Shown here piece after piece: positions 47,825-59,770 of a stretch of 64,000 nucleotides of DNA. How positions within the stretch are numbered: position 1 is the stretch's first letter; every line of letters begins with the position of its first letter. The notes under the pieces are model-generated. The model was not told where the DNA came from and made no database searches. It saw nothing but the letters and a program-made list of their open reading frames with translations. Origin of the DNA: Rhodamnia argentea (taxonomy: Eukaryota; Streptophyta; Magnoliopsida; Myrtales; Myrtaceae). The position numbers were made by a program, and so were the translations under genes. The DNA lies in contig NC_063152.1 in assembly GCF_020921035.1 (NCBI RefSeq), positions 35,260,494-35,324,493 of the forward strand, in the 5' to 3' direction.

Positions 47825-49844
47825 GGGAAGTCAAAGAAATGAGGGATTTGAGAGGCGTGTCCCGGTCGAATAGAGAGAGAGACGGGGAGGAATTTTGTTG
47901 CCGATGCTAGTGAGAGGGACTGAGAGGAATCAGGTGCCACAACACAATATGTATGGCGGCCCGCCATGAACTCGCGTGGATTATTCTTGTCGGTTCGAAT
48001 CACCGTTCATACACTTCTACGGTCATAAAGTTTTACTTTGATGTCAAATTGATGAAAATGTACAGCATCCTTTCGATTTTTAAGTTAGATTGAATCAAGT
48101 TTGCCCGTTTGATAAATTTGCATCTTACTTGCCGTTCCAAAAATAATTTATTTATGACGTAAATACGGAGCTCTCCCTTTTTTATACTAAAAGTCGGTAA
48201 AAATGTGTGAAATTCCCGATTGTCTCAAGTAAAATCGTGTCGGATCAAAATTTATCCATCCGTAGGTTGTCATGACATTCAATTCATTCTCATTTTATTT
48301 TAAGTATGGTGGTCTTTAAATCCAGTTTAAGCAAGACTGGTTTATTATGTTGGAATACTAATTAGGGGGTTAAGGCCAAGGGCGCCCAACGGCCGGGTTG
48401 TCCGGTCCTGAGATGGATGGTGCGGCCAATAAATGGGTGGTGTTCGTTTCTTGTATTAGGGCCATATTTAATTATTTATATATAAATATATACATTGAAA
48501 AATTGAAACAAAGATTAAGTTTTTTCGCCTCCCAGACTTTTGTTATTTTATTTTTTGGTATTTTTTTGTTTTTGGTGTTGTTTTATCATGTATGGCTTAT
48601 TTGGTATTGATTTGAAATTTTGATCAAGTTCAATCATAAAAGTCATATAGTTTATTATGTCGGCATACTAATCGACTTTGAACGAGCATAATTCGACATT
48701 TAAATAACTCTCAATTAAAAAAATACAAAGGAAGCCATCAAATCACTAAACAGTCAAACGTGGAGAAGCGCACCTTCCTCTTTGACTCTCGAGTCCAATT
48801 CAATCAGATTAGGCAAAGAGAAGTAGTACCTGTTCTTTCCTATCATAGGACACTGAAAATGCTACCTGGACTTTTAGTTTTAGTACATGGGGGCAGCTTG
48901 AGGTTGTCGGATGATCGGTCCAAATCGAACTTCCATGCTGAGCTCCTTTGTTGTGTAACATGGTTGATTAGTGTGGTGGTTCGCGATTGTTGCAGTACCA
49001 AGCATGTTTGTAACATAACATCCGATCGGATTCTTCTCTAATCAATTATCTGGTGATAAGGAAGATTAACAAAAAATGGACAAGAGAGACTAGATAAGTT
49101 GGGCTTCTCCGGTTGCGCAACTTTACTCGACAGATAAATCGTACGAAGAAATGTTGCAATTTGGCTTCATTAGGTTTCTCATCTATATCGTTGAAGATGT
49201 GTTTGATGAAAAGAGAGAGTGAACGGTGATAAAGAAAATCGCGATGAAACTGAAAAAAAAAAAAACAAAAGGATGAAAAGGTTAAGGGAACAAAACGATG
49301 TTACTGAAAGCCTAAGGGTGGGTTTTTTTCGTCAAAAATGCGGTTAACGAGTGCCTTTTGAGATATTGATTAATGATAATTTCGTTTCCAGACATAACTC
49401 TGAGAAAGACGTGCATCGAAAAGGATGGGACTTCCGGCATCGTTGATCAATTGACACTTGACAGGATTCCATTCCGATTTCCGTTACCTAATCTGGTTGT
49501 GCGTGGTGGAGGATTTATCGAACTAGTCACCTAACCTTTCATTAGCTCGATTAAAGTGATTCAAAAGTCCAAAGCATTTGAGACCCTGTTCAACCACCAG
49601 CATGTACGATGTTACAAAACTAAGAGGCACTCACGCCCAAGAACATCATCGAGGTGGAAAAGGGAAAGTCGGGTCGATTTGGATCGATTCTCGGCGAGGC
49701 GCCGACCGCCTTTCGATGTTTACCCGCGGCGCTCGCGACCCCCGCACCCATCCTTTTGCTTTCCCTGCTTTTTCACAATTAGGTCCCCCTCCTCCCCAAT
49801 TGACTCTTCCGTTCTCTCTCACAGGCTGACGATCCTCAAAAGAA
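47825..49844. other. Copy A upstream region
   Basis: Contains the 5' flank of copy A, AT-rich DNA, and from about 48,660 blocks homologous to the far 3' flanks of copies C and D (for example gaacgagcataattcgacat near 48,681). A short GC-rich block (49655-49830) of unknown origin abuts the relict gene end. No gene seen. Confidence 0.45.
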
Positions 49845-50310
49845 AACGTGATGGTAAAGAAGTTCCAGAACATCAAGATTAGAGCTAGAGCTACAAATAC
49901 AAAACACAGGATCTACTGATACCATCTTCATTTTCGTGGAGAAGTGTTCAGTAGTCAACATGTCCCCATTCTAAAGTCTTGCACCCAATGACATGCGTGA
50001 CAGTTGAAACAAGGCTTACCCCACCCGATGACATTGTGGAAAGGATTAACAAATACAACAGGAAGAAACCATCACAGGGAAGAATATAATCAGTAGCTAG
50101 GAGGCCGCGGATAGTGGGTTAGACGCACCAAACACGGATTGCAGTGATAGTGATGCAAAATGGATGCCATCAAGGCACCCCATATTGAGTCGGAAGACTG
50201 CTTCAGGTAAAGCCAGCTGAATCTAGTTGAGGAGTGGTAACAGAGCCAATGTAGACCGGTGGAGCAGTCAGGTTCACTCATCTAACACAGGAGAAAGCAA
50301 GAGCTCATTT
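49845..50310 (-). pseudogene. Relict 3' end of a reductase gene
   Basis: Matches the 3' flank of the array genes (gagaagtgttcagtagtcaa, cttcaggtaaagccagctga) and then the last coding bases. On the minus strand, 50310-50274 encodes [11 protein letters not shown] and a stop, as in copy D. Homology ends abruptly at 50310; all the rest of the gene is missing. It is a leftover of a lost unit between A and B. Confidence 0.85.
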
Positions 50311-50619
50311 ACTGGCTAGGATCCTCCGGTGAGCCACATAGGTACCACGTATGATTTTCGATGAAGGTCATCGGAATTGACACTGAAATAACCATTTTTC
50401 AAAAAAATTGATACTTAAGTGATTCAGAAAAAAAAATATATTAACATTAAAGTGAGCGCCGTATATAAATATTGACACTCCATGTGCCCTTTTGCTCTCG
50501 AATTAGCCTCCATCAAGAAGGCACCGACCATTGCAACTACAAGAAAAGCAGATGCCCCACTTCGTACGACTCTGCTAATCCTCAAAAAATGCATTTTCAA
50601 TAAAACAAAGGTTGGTTTG

Positions 50620-50680
50620 GACCAACATCTAGAGTTTTTTTTTTTTTTTTTTTTGGGGGGTCAAAGACCAGCATCTAGAG
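50620..50680 (-). repeat. Mini retroposition scar, 20-T run
   Basis: gaccaacatctagag (50620-50634) is repeated as gaccagcatctagag (50666-50680). Between them are 20 T, GGGGGG and TCAAA, which reads TTTGACCCCCC followed by 20 A on the minus strand. Confidence 0.75.
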
Positions 50681-51230
50681 TTCATTTCCTCTCAAAGTGC
50701 AAGCTTTTCAGAGCACATTTGCCACCAACGAGAACGCAATGATAAAGAAGTTTCAGGACATTAACATTAGAGAGCTTGAGAGCTACAGTACCCGACACAG
50801 GATCTCATGATAATTTCTTTATTTTCATGGAAACGTGTTCAGAAATCAACATGTCCCCACTCTGGAGGCTGTTAAAGCAAGGCCTACCCGGCATTTCAAT
50901 TCACCATCACTTCCCCTCCTCGGCTTCTTTGTAGCACCCGACAGACTTTCGAGCAATCAGTTGGCTTTCGCTGATTGTGGAAAGGATTGAACAAATTCAG
51001 CAGGGCGAAACCATCGAGTGTTGGCTCCTTTTTTAGATGGCCGTATTATTGCAATCCCATGGCCAAAGAGAGCTGGTTAGCTGCACCAAACACTGCTTGG
51101 AGTGATGCAAAACAGATGCCATCAGGGCAAACTTATTGGGGCCCTAGTATGTAGAAAGACTGCTTCAGGTAAAGCCAACTGAATCTAGTTTAGTAGTGGT
51201 AACAGAGCCAATACCAGTGGAGCAGTCAGT

Positions 51231-53507
51231 TCACTCATATAACACGGGGGAAAGCAAGGGCTTATTCGAAAAGAAAGCTTCCAAGTTCCCGACGACGAGA
51301 TCGCATAAATCTGATAAGGTTTCCGGGGTATAAACAGCTGTATGCGGCGATAACACGACACTGTCAAGAGCAAGGAGCTCTTCAGGAACACTGGGCTCAT
51401 TCTCAAACACATCTAAGCCAGCGCCTCCAAGCTCTCCCTGGACTAGAAGTTGCACCATTTCCTTTTCATCGATAATTGATCCATGCCCAATGTTAACAAT
51501 CACACCTTCCTTCCCCAAAGCTAATAACACTTCCCTGTTGATCATGTGGTGGGTTTGCTCAGTCAGGCCGCAACAGATTACTAGGGCATCGCAGTTAGTG
51601 GCGAGCTCATAGACATTGGAATAGAAAGCATACGAAACGTGTAGCTTTTTCTTCCTTGACTGATATGAAATGGCACATCCAAAGGCTTCAAGCCTTTTAG
51701 CAACCTCTAGGCCAATCCTCCCCATGCCAACAATTCCGACTCTCTTGCTGCCCAGCTGCAAGTGAAATTACCACCACAAGCAGAGAATATATGAGTTACA
51801 CTTCATGTATAAGAGAAAAATAAGATCAAGTCACATGTAACTTCTCACTGAATCAAGGAAATAAACGATGGCATACTATTCTACATCTACACCTCACCAG
51901 TAACAGAAAACCACACAAGCATGAGTTGAGTCAACCAGTTCAGAGGGCCTAATGTTATGCTGCATCTGTTACTCGCCCTAAATGGATTGCCCAAGTGTCT
52001 TCAAAGTCAAATCCATCAGCATAAAATGTGTCAAGGGAGGATAAATTATTCATAATTTCAATTGCTTTCCAATGAAATACTTTATCCCATGGCTGAAAAA
52101 CATGGAGCAACCCATATGGCAATTTGACAACAAAATCAATAATTGCACCATTGAATTTCCTAAGCCAAGCCAGGGGATGCACAAGGGCATATGAATCTGT
52201 CGGACAACATATCAGACCGAACTCCCCATCAAAGCTGAATCTTAGGAACTAAACATCTACCTTAAATGGAAGATCTAATCTATCACATTCACTGTCATAA
52301 TCAGACCCATGAACACTAGATAAATAAAATGTTATAAAAACCTTTAGGAAGTTGAACGCGTTACACTTGAACAGAGGGAAATAACTAAATCCAGTCTTTC
52401 AAAAGATCATCTATTAATAGAGAGGTTTTTTTCGCCCATCATGACAAAAAAAGCTTTTTATGCATCTAGACACAGTCTTTATACCTTAAATTACTAGCGT
52501 TCACCCCCCATGAGAAGTCTAAGGTCCATAATAACTAGAAGATAGACTCTCTGTTCTGATCATAGCTTTTTCTCATCAAACAATCATGATTGGCCAGCCC
52601 AAAGAGCTAGAGGTCTGGACTTAGGGGATTGTTCCCTCGGTATAAACATCCTCCACCTGATCATAAGTGCGGCAGTCTACTTCTATCTCAAGAAACAAGT
52701 AAAAACTATGCTGTCCTATTAAACTATTCTTTCTCCAGGAGTCTCCATTCACAGCACATCGCGCCGTTTGTCAAATGATAGAGTTTACCTGAAATACTCA
52801 TCATTCTCCCTACAGTCTAAAGTCCAAAGCTTTAACATAATGTAATGGCGCACATAATCATCAATGGCGAAACTCAGGTCTCAAATTGTCGATTACTTAC
52901 TAAAATGCTGACTCTTGCACATTCAATTAAAGCTCACTTTCACTTAATTCTCCTTATCCAGAAAATTATTGACGTCGAAAATCCTCACAGACAGATAAAT
53001 AGAGCAAGCGAGCATTAAAACCTTCGATCCGAGTGCAAATTCACCCTCACTACCCCAAAATCCACGCCTCAAGTACCGGTCGCTCGCCGAGAGCTTCCTC
53101 AGCACGTCGATCAGCAGTCCGACCGCCAAATCCGCCACGGCGTCCGTGTACGCGTCCCCCGAGCAGGCGATCGCGATCCCCCGCCTCCGGCACTCGGCCA
53201 GGTCGATGTGGTTGAGGCCCGCGCTGGTGGTGACGACGAGGCGGGCCTCTGGGAGCCGCCGGAGCATGTCGGCGTTGATCGGGTCTCTGCCGGAGGTGTA
53301 GATCGCCTCGGCGGCGCGGGCGTCGGGGGAGGAGAGGAAGTCGTCGAAGGAGAGCGGCGATTCCCATGGCTTGAGGAAGTGGAAGTTGTCGGGGAGGGGA
53401 CGGTTGAGGAGGGAGAAGTGGTGGGGGTTACGGAGGAGGAGGACGCGCGGTAGAGAACGGCGGTGGAGGGGCGGAGGAGCGCCGTCGTTTTTGGGTTGAG
53501 AGGCCAT
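51231..53507 (-). CDS. D-2-hydroxyacid dehydrogenase, copy B (catalytic Arg lost)
   Basis: Same two-exon structure: 53507-53022 and 51755-51231, 336 residues, with intact frames and splice sites and a 1266-bp intron. The start at 53507 (MASQPKND) aligns with A and C; an in-frame ATG 23 codons upstream (53576) is not conserved. The NAD-binding GMGRIG, Glu282 (FENEP) and His300 (SPHT) are present. The invariant Arg of the N-x-x-R-G motif is His253 (NIGHGS), by a CGT to CAT change. In this family that Arg binds the substrate carboxyl/keto group (Arg240 in E. coli SerA), so the protein probably cannot reduce 2-oxoacids normally. Other changes (GRDPIN for GGAPVT in exon 1) suggest relaxed constraint or a changed role. 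Confidence 0.88.
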
Positions 53508-53858
53508 GGGAAAGTCAAAGTAGGGATTGAGAGGAGTGTCCGGTCGAAGGTAGAGAAAGAGATTTTGTATTGCCATAGCTCGGGAAAGGTGATGGAGACT
53601 CCGAGGAATTTGGCGCCATTACATTATGGGGGCCCACTGCCTTGAGTTCATCTGCTATAATAAAAATATATAAATTCATCTCGATTTTTTAAGTAAATTT
53701 ATAGTTGGGAAGTTCACACATTAGATGAATTTCGTGTCATGTTTCGTCACAGTTGTTCGTGTCATATCATATCAAGCATAAATTATTCTCCATGCTAATA
53801 ATGCAAAGGTCTCTTTTTTTCTCAAAAAGTAGATAAGAATGTGCGTGTTTCTTATGCG

Positions 53859-54184
53859 GTAAAATAACACAAATGGTCCATGAACTTTGACCGAATATAT
53901 AATGCTGATCCCTGAATTTTTAATTTGACAAATATGAGCTCTGAACTTTTAGAATATGTTCAACTTAGTCATTGAATTACATGAAGATATTCAAGATAGT
54001 TCATTGAACAAATAATTCTTTGGAATCAAGAAAATATTCGTCAAACCACATTGGTCAAATTAAAAATTTATGGATCATATTATACATTGTGTTAAAGTTC
54101 ATGAACCATATTGATCAAATTAAAAGTTCATGGACTACATTACACATTAGATCACAATTCAAAAACTATTTGTGTCATTATCCC
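53859..54184. repeat. Foldback MITE, family 1 (copy 2), 5' of reductase B
   Basis: The left end aaaataacacaaatggtccat is mirrored by the right end actatttgtgtcattatccc. The arms match those at 535-955 and 59771-60181. It lies about 350 bp upstream of copy B's start codon, the position that copy 3 holds before gene C. Confidence 0.75.
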
Positions 54185-54245
54185 TTCTTACACCTTTGGA
54201 TTTGGTATTGTCTGTTTTGATCGGTATCATCTCAAGAATGCTCTC

Positions 54246-55749
54246 ACTTAAGCACGCTTAACATTAGATTCTAATGCTAAGCGTTGTTACGCTACGTCAA
54301 AAATCGCATCTTGTGAGTTATTTTCAATTTCAAATAGTCTTCTTCTCTTTTCAAGATTCATTCCCTACTAATTAAATTTCACCCAAGTAGCAAAGAAGGT
54401 AGGCTATGCTCTACAAGCTACACTCTATCCTCTTCCCAAAGAGCATTTATCCTTTGATTTGAAAGACGGGCGTTAAAAGGGGGGTTAAAAGGGGAGAAAA
54501 CCCATTTTTTTGCTTCTTCTATTGAGAAACCAAAGGCCCTCCTGTCATTGTTTTAGTGATTCGTATAGCTAAATCTTAGGACATTTTCCCCAACTCAATG
54601 CACAATTCAATCTGTTCCATCCCATTCACCATCCTAGGAACCGCTCCATTTCCGGGCTCTCTTGCCCTGGATATTACTCCCAGCTCTTGTCGGATCGAGT
54701 TGTTGCAAGCCCTCTAGCTTCCACATGGTTCGTGCTTGAATCGCACACCTACTAGAGGTTTCTCATTATGATATTCTTTTGGTTCAAAATGTATTAGCTA
54801 ATATGGTGCCCATAATAATTAATCTCTCTATCATGAGGAAAAGATGGTAAATCCTTAGGAAATAAATCTAAAAACTCTCTAAAACACAAACATTTTCCAG
54901 CTTTATGATATAATTTTTTGTGTCTTTTACACAAGGCAAATTATCACAACAACTCTTTTTCAATAGTTCCTCGATCGCAAAGCTGAGATTATTCTTGGAA
55001 AAGCACTTTTACAATTTTTCAAAATAGAGAATTTCGTTAATTTGAAAGTCGAAAGAGAACTCACTTTGAATAGCAAACAGAGGTAGCATGAGGTAGGGAT
55101 AACAAATTCAATCCTAAGATAACATCAAAATCTTATACATTCACCTCTATTATATCTTTGGGCAATGCTATATTGTCAATATGTAGCAAACATTTCTTGA
55201 ACACAAGATCCGAAAATAAAGAAATCATTGGATGCAAAATGAAACATACACCTTAGTGCCAAACAAAATATGTCGCATAAATTATCACACAACCCCATAA
55301 CATCCCATAAAGTCTAAAAAAAAAAAAAAAATAGCCTAAGCCCCGATATCATATTGTGACACTCTTGGATTAACTCACTCAAGATATTGTGTGATTTGAC
55401 ATGTCCCATACCGAATCTTACAATTTTATCCTTTGATCCATATTGAATCTTACGGTTTTGTCCTTTGATGTATAGATAGGCACTTTCCTAGGATTTAACT
55501 GACCCTGTTAGTGCTTTCAACTGAGCACACTTGACATGTCAAGCATTGTTGTCGTTATGTCAAAATACACCTCTTGTACGTTATTTCCAGTTTCACATAT
55601 AGAATCAATAAATTCTCCCCATATTTATTGCATAATTCATTTCATTCATTCCCCATTTGTTATCTTAGAAGCCTCTCGGGACCCGCTCCTTGTCCAAGCC
55701 CTCTTGCCTCGACAATTGCTTCTTGCCCTCGTTGGACCGGGTTGTTACA
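54246..55749 (-). mobile_element. Ty3/gypsy LTR element relic between B and C
   Basis: Lies on the minus strand. A 395-bp LTR (55355-55749; ends TGTAAC...GTCACA in that orientation) is followed by a primer-site-like atatgatatcggggctta, resembling the initiator tRNA-Met site. The second LTR copy (about 54246-54707) is incomplete. The short internal region has a faint protease-like stretch near 55,050-55,165. It is old and clearly broken at many points. The same element sits at 60240-61808, so it inserted before the tandem duplication. Confidence 0.65.
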
Positions 55750-57142
55750 CTACTATTCTCAAATAATCGTGTAGTGTCAGTTTAGAATTTCCCCTCAATA
55801 AATTTTTGTCTTGTTGAACCCACATTATCATGTCACTTACAAACATTGTTACCTTCAAAGCTAGGTTCAAACAAGACTACTTTCCAACATTCGCTTGCCA
55901 ATGTATTTTCAATGAGCACAATTCAATATTTGACAACATGCGTCGCGCTCAACTCTCATTTAAAAAGAAATCATCTAATCACTAAATATTCGATCGTTAC
56001 GAAATTAGTTTTGCCCGTACCTCTCGAGTACGTTGTAATCAGATTTGGCAAAGAGTCAAAAAGAAAACATTAAAATCTTGGTGGGCTTGAGATTTGAATC
56101 AGTTGGACCCGAGCCGATTGACTAAATTCAACTGTGATTGAACGTACGAACTTAGTAGGGACCAAGAGCAATGATGTGTCTGGTCCATGCATGCTAGTTG
56201 GTCCAAATGCTACGTGGACTTGGTACATGGGAATATTGACGTCGTCCGATCGATGTTACTTTGCCATGTCTTCGTTACTCAGTTTTGTATATGGTGATCA
56301 GGATCGTCGGTCATGACTCCGGCAATACCAAAACGCATTTGTACTGTATATTCAGTAGGCTTCTTTTCAATTAACTGTGTGCTAACAACAAATATCAAGA
56401 TCAACAAAACGGGAAAAGACAGACGTGATAGGATGGGTTTCTCTCGACTGCGCAACTGACTTAACCCTTAAAATGCACGATGAAATTTTATGATTTCACC
56501 TTCATTAGGCTTCTCGCCTTGAAGTTTTAGGATGCGTCGAAGAAGTAAGCCAAGAAAAATAAAATTGAGAAGAAAGAAAAAAAAAAGAGCAATGGATTAG
56601 AATTTCGCGCATATTTTGTTTATAGACATAAGGGAATAATAACAATGTGCCTGTTTTACTTTACCAAAAAAGAAAAAGAAAAAAACAATGCGTCTGTTTT
56701 TGTTAAGGTATCTGATTAACGAATACCTCCGTGGAACTGGCTAATTATTACTCGATACGGCCTCCTACTATCATTTTCATGGAGAAGTGTTCAGTAATCG
56801 ACATGTCCCCATTCCGGAGACTTGCACCCAAGGACGAATGTAACCGTTAAAGCAAGGCCTTACCCGGCATTTCGATTCATCATCTCTTTCCTTCCTCGGC
56901 TTCCTTCGTAGCACCTGACAGACTATCGAGCAATCAGTTGGCTTTCGCCGATTGTTGAAAGGATTGAACAGATACAACAGGATGAAACCATCGCGTGTTG
57001 GCTCCTTTTCGAGATGATCTTATTATTGCAATCCCGTGGCCACAGAGAGCTGGCTTAGCTGCACCAAACACTGCTTGCAGTGATGCAAAACAGATGCCAT
57101 CAAGGCAAACATATTGAGACCACAGTATGGTGAAAGACTGCT
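55750..57142. other. Copy C downstream flank
   Basis: Homologous to the flanks beyond copies A and D (catttaaaaagaaatcatct, ttaggcttctcgcc) and then the 3' UTR region of copy C (from about 56,770). No separate gene seen. Confidence 0.5.
56641..56700 (+). repeat. Mini retroposition scar, empty in copy D flank
   Basis: aacaatgtgcctgtttt (56641-56657) is repeated as aacaatgcgtctgtttt (56684-56700) around a 26-bp insert, ACTTTACC plus an A-rich tail. The paralogous site near 62,686 has a single aacaacgtgtccgtttt without insert. Confidence 0.8.
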
Positions 57143-59446
57143 TCAGGTAAAGCCAACTGAATCTGGTTTAGTAGTGGTAACAGAGCCAATACCGGCGGAG
57201 CAGCCGGTTCGCTCATATAACACAGGGGAAAGCAAGGGCTTATTCGAAAAGAAAGCTTCCAAGTTCCCGACGACGAGATCGCATAAATCTGATAAGGTTT
57301 CCGGGGTATAAACAGCTGTATGCGGTGATAACACGACATTATCAAGAGCAAGGAGCTCTTCAGGAACACTGGGCTCATTCTCAAACACATCTAAGCCAGC
57401 GCCTCCAAGCTCTCCCTGGACTAGAAGTTGCACCATTTCCTTTTCATCAATAATTGATCCACGCGCAACGTTAACAATCACACCTTCCTTCCCCAAAGCT
57501 AATAGCACTTCCCTGTTGATCATGTGGTGGGTTTCCTCAGTCAGGCCACAACAGATTACGAGGGCATCGCAGTTAGTGGCGAGCTCATAGACATTGGAAT
57601 AGAAAGCATACGAAACGTATGGCTTTTTCTTCCTTGACTGATATGAAATGGCACATCCAAAGGCTTCAAGCCTTTTAGCAACCTCTAGGCCAATCCTCCC
57701 CAATCCAACAATTCCGACTCTCTTGCCACCCAGCTGCAAGTGAAATTACCACCACAAGCAGAGAATATATGAGTTACACTTCATGTATAAGTGAAAAATA
57801 AGATCAAGTCACATGTAACTTCTCCCTGAATCATGGAAACAAATGACAACGTCCTATTCTACATGTACACCTCCCTAGTAACAGAAAACCACACAAGCAT
57901 GAGTTGAGTCAACCAGTTCAGAGGGCCTAATGTTATGCCGCATCTGTTACTCGCCCTAAACAGAATGTCCAAGTGTCTTCAAGTCAAATCCATCAGCATA
58001 AAATTTGTCAAGGAAGGATAAATTATTCATAATTTCAATTGCCTTCCTATGAAACACTTTATCCCATGGCTGTAAAACATGGAGCAACCCATATTGCAAT
58101 TTGACAACAAAATCAGTAATTGCACCGTTGAATTTACTAAGCCAAGCCAGGGGATGCACAAGAGCATATAACTCTGTCGGACAACATATCAGACCGAACT
58201 CCCCATCAAAGCTAAATCTTAGGAACTAAACATCTGCCTTAAATGGAAGATCTAACCTATCATTTTCACTGTTATAATCGGACCCATGAACACCAGACAA
58301 ATAAAAAGTTTTAAAAACTTTACAAAGTTGAATGCATTACAGTTGAACAAAGGGAAATAACTAAATCCAATCTTTCAAAAGATCATCTATTCATAGAGAG
58401 GTTTTTTCGCCCATCATGACAAAAAAGCTTTTTTATGCATCTATACACAGTATTTACACCTTAAATTACTAGTGTTACCCCCCCACGAGAAGTCTGAGGC
58501 CCATAATAACTCTAAGATAGACTTTTCTTCCTAAAGATAGACTTTTTCTCGTCACACATTCATGATTGACCAGCCCAAAGAGCTAAAGGTCTGGACTTAG
58601 GGGCTCTTTCGCTCGGTATAAACATCCTCCACCTGATTATAAAGTGCAGCAATCTAATTCTAACTCAATAGACAAGTAACAACTAAACTATACCGTCCTG
58701 TTCAACAATTCTTTCTCCAGAAGTCGATCCATTCAAAGCACGTAGCAACATTCGTCAAATGATCATGTTTACCTAAGATACTCATCATTCTCCCTACAAT
58801 CATCAGTGGCGAAACTCAGTTCTTAAATTGTAGACTACTAAAATGCTGACTCTTGCACATTCAATTAAAGCTCGCTTTCACTTAATTCTCCTTTATCCAG
58901 AAAATTATTGATATCGAAAATCCTCACTGACAGATACATAGAGCAAGCAAGCATTAAAACCTTCGATCCGAGTGCAAATTCACCCTCGCTACTCCACAAT
59001 CCACGCCTCAAGTACCGGTCGCCCGCCGAGAGCTTCCTCAGCACGTCGATCAGCAGTCCGACCGCCAAATCCGCCACGGCATCCGTGTACGCGTCCCCCG
59101 AGCAGGCGATCGCGATCCCCCGCCTCCGGCACTCGGCCAGGTCGATGTGGTTGAGGCCCGCGCTGGCGGTGACTACAAGGCGGGCCTCCGGGAGCCGCCG
59201 GAGCATGTCGGCAGTGACCGGAGCTCCACCGTAGGTGAGGATCGCCTCGGCGGCGCGGGCATCGGGGGAGGAGAGGAAGTCGTCAAAGGGGAGCGGCGAT
59301 TCCCATGGCTTGAGGAAGTGGAAGTTGTCAGGGAGGGGACGGTTGATGAGGGAGAAGTGATGGGGCTTGCGGAGGAGGAGGACGCGCGGCGGGGAACGGC
59401 GGTGAAGGGGCGAAGGAGCGCCGTCGTTTTGGGCGTGAGAGGCCAT
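57143..59446 (-). CDS. D-2-hydroxyacid dehydrogenase, copy C (stop lost, longer tail)
   Basis: Exons 59446-58961 and 57733-57143, 358 residues; intron 1227 bp. The catalytic set is complete: GLGRIG, Arg253 (NVARGS), Glu282 and His300. In A, B and D the protein ends in (E/Y/D)E then TGA. Here that TGA is CGA, so the frame runs through former 3' UTR to the next TGA at 57143-57145, adding [20 protein letters not shown] and two more residues. The tail has no known targeting signal. Reading and splicing are otherwise clean, so it should be an active reductase unless the tail harms folding or the transcript. It is the closest relative of copy B. Confidence 0.9.
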
Positions 59447-59770
59447 GGGAAAGTCAAAGACTCAAAGGTAGTGATTGAGAGGAGTGTCCGGTCGAAGGTA
59501 GAGATTCCAGAGCTCGGGAAAGGCGATGGAGACTCCGAGGAATTTGGCGCCATTACATTATGGGGGCCCACTGCCATGAATTTCGCGTAAATAAATTTAT
59601 CCTTGGGGAGTTCGCACGTTAGATGAATTTCGCATCATATTCGTACCAGTTCTTCATGTCATGTCATGTCATATCATATCATCTGAAGGATAAATCATTC
59701 TCGATGCTAAAACAAAGCCTCTTTTCCCACAAAATGCAAATTGGAATGTGTGTGTTGCTATTTCTTATAT

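Noticed and set aside
47348-47842. Long open frames antisense to reductase exon 1 (also at B and C)
   Set aside because: They follow from the high GC and codon bias of the sense exon; there is no independent start context or homology.
53508-53576. 23-residue upstream extension of reductase B
   Set aside because: Not present in A or C; the conserved start MASQ/MASH is better supported.
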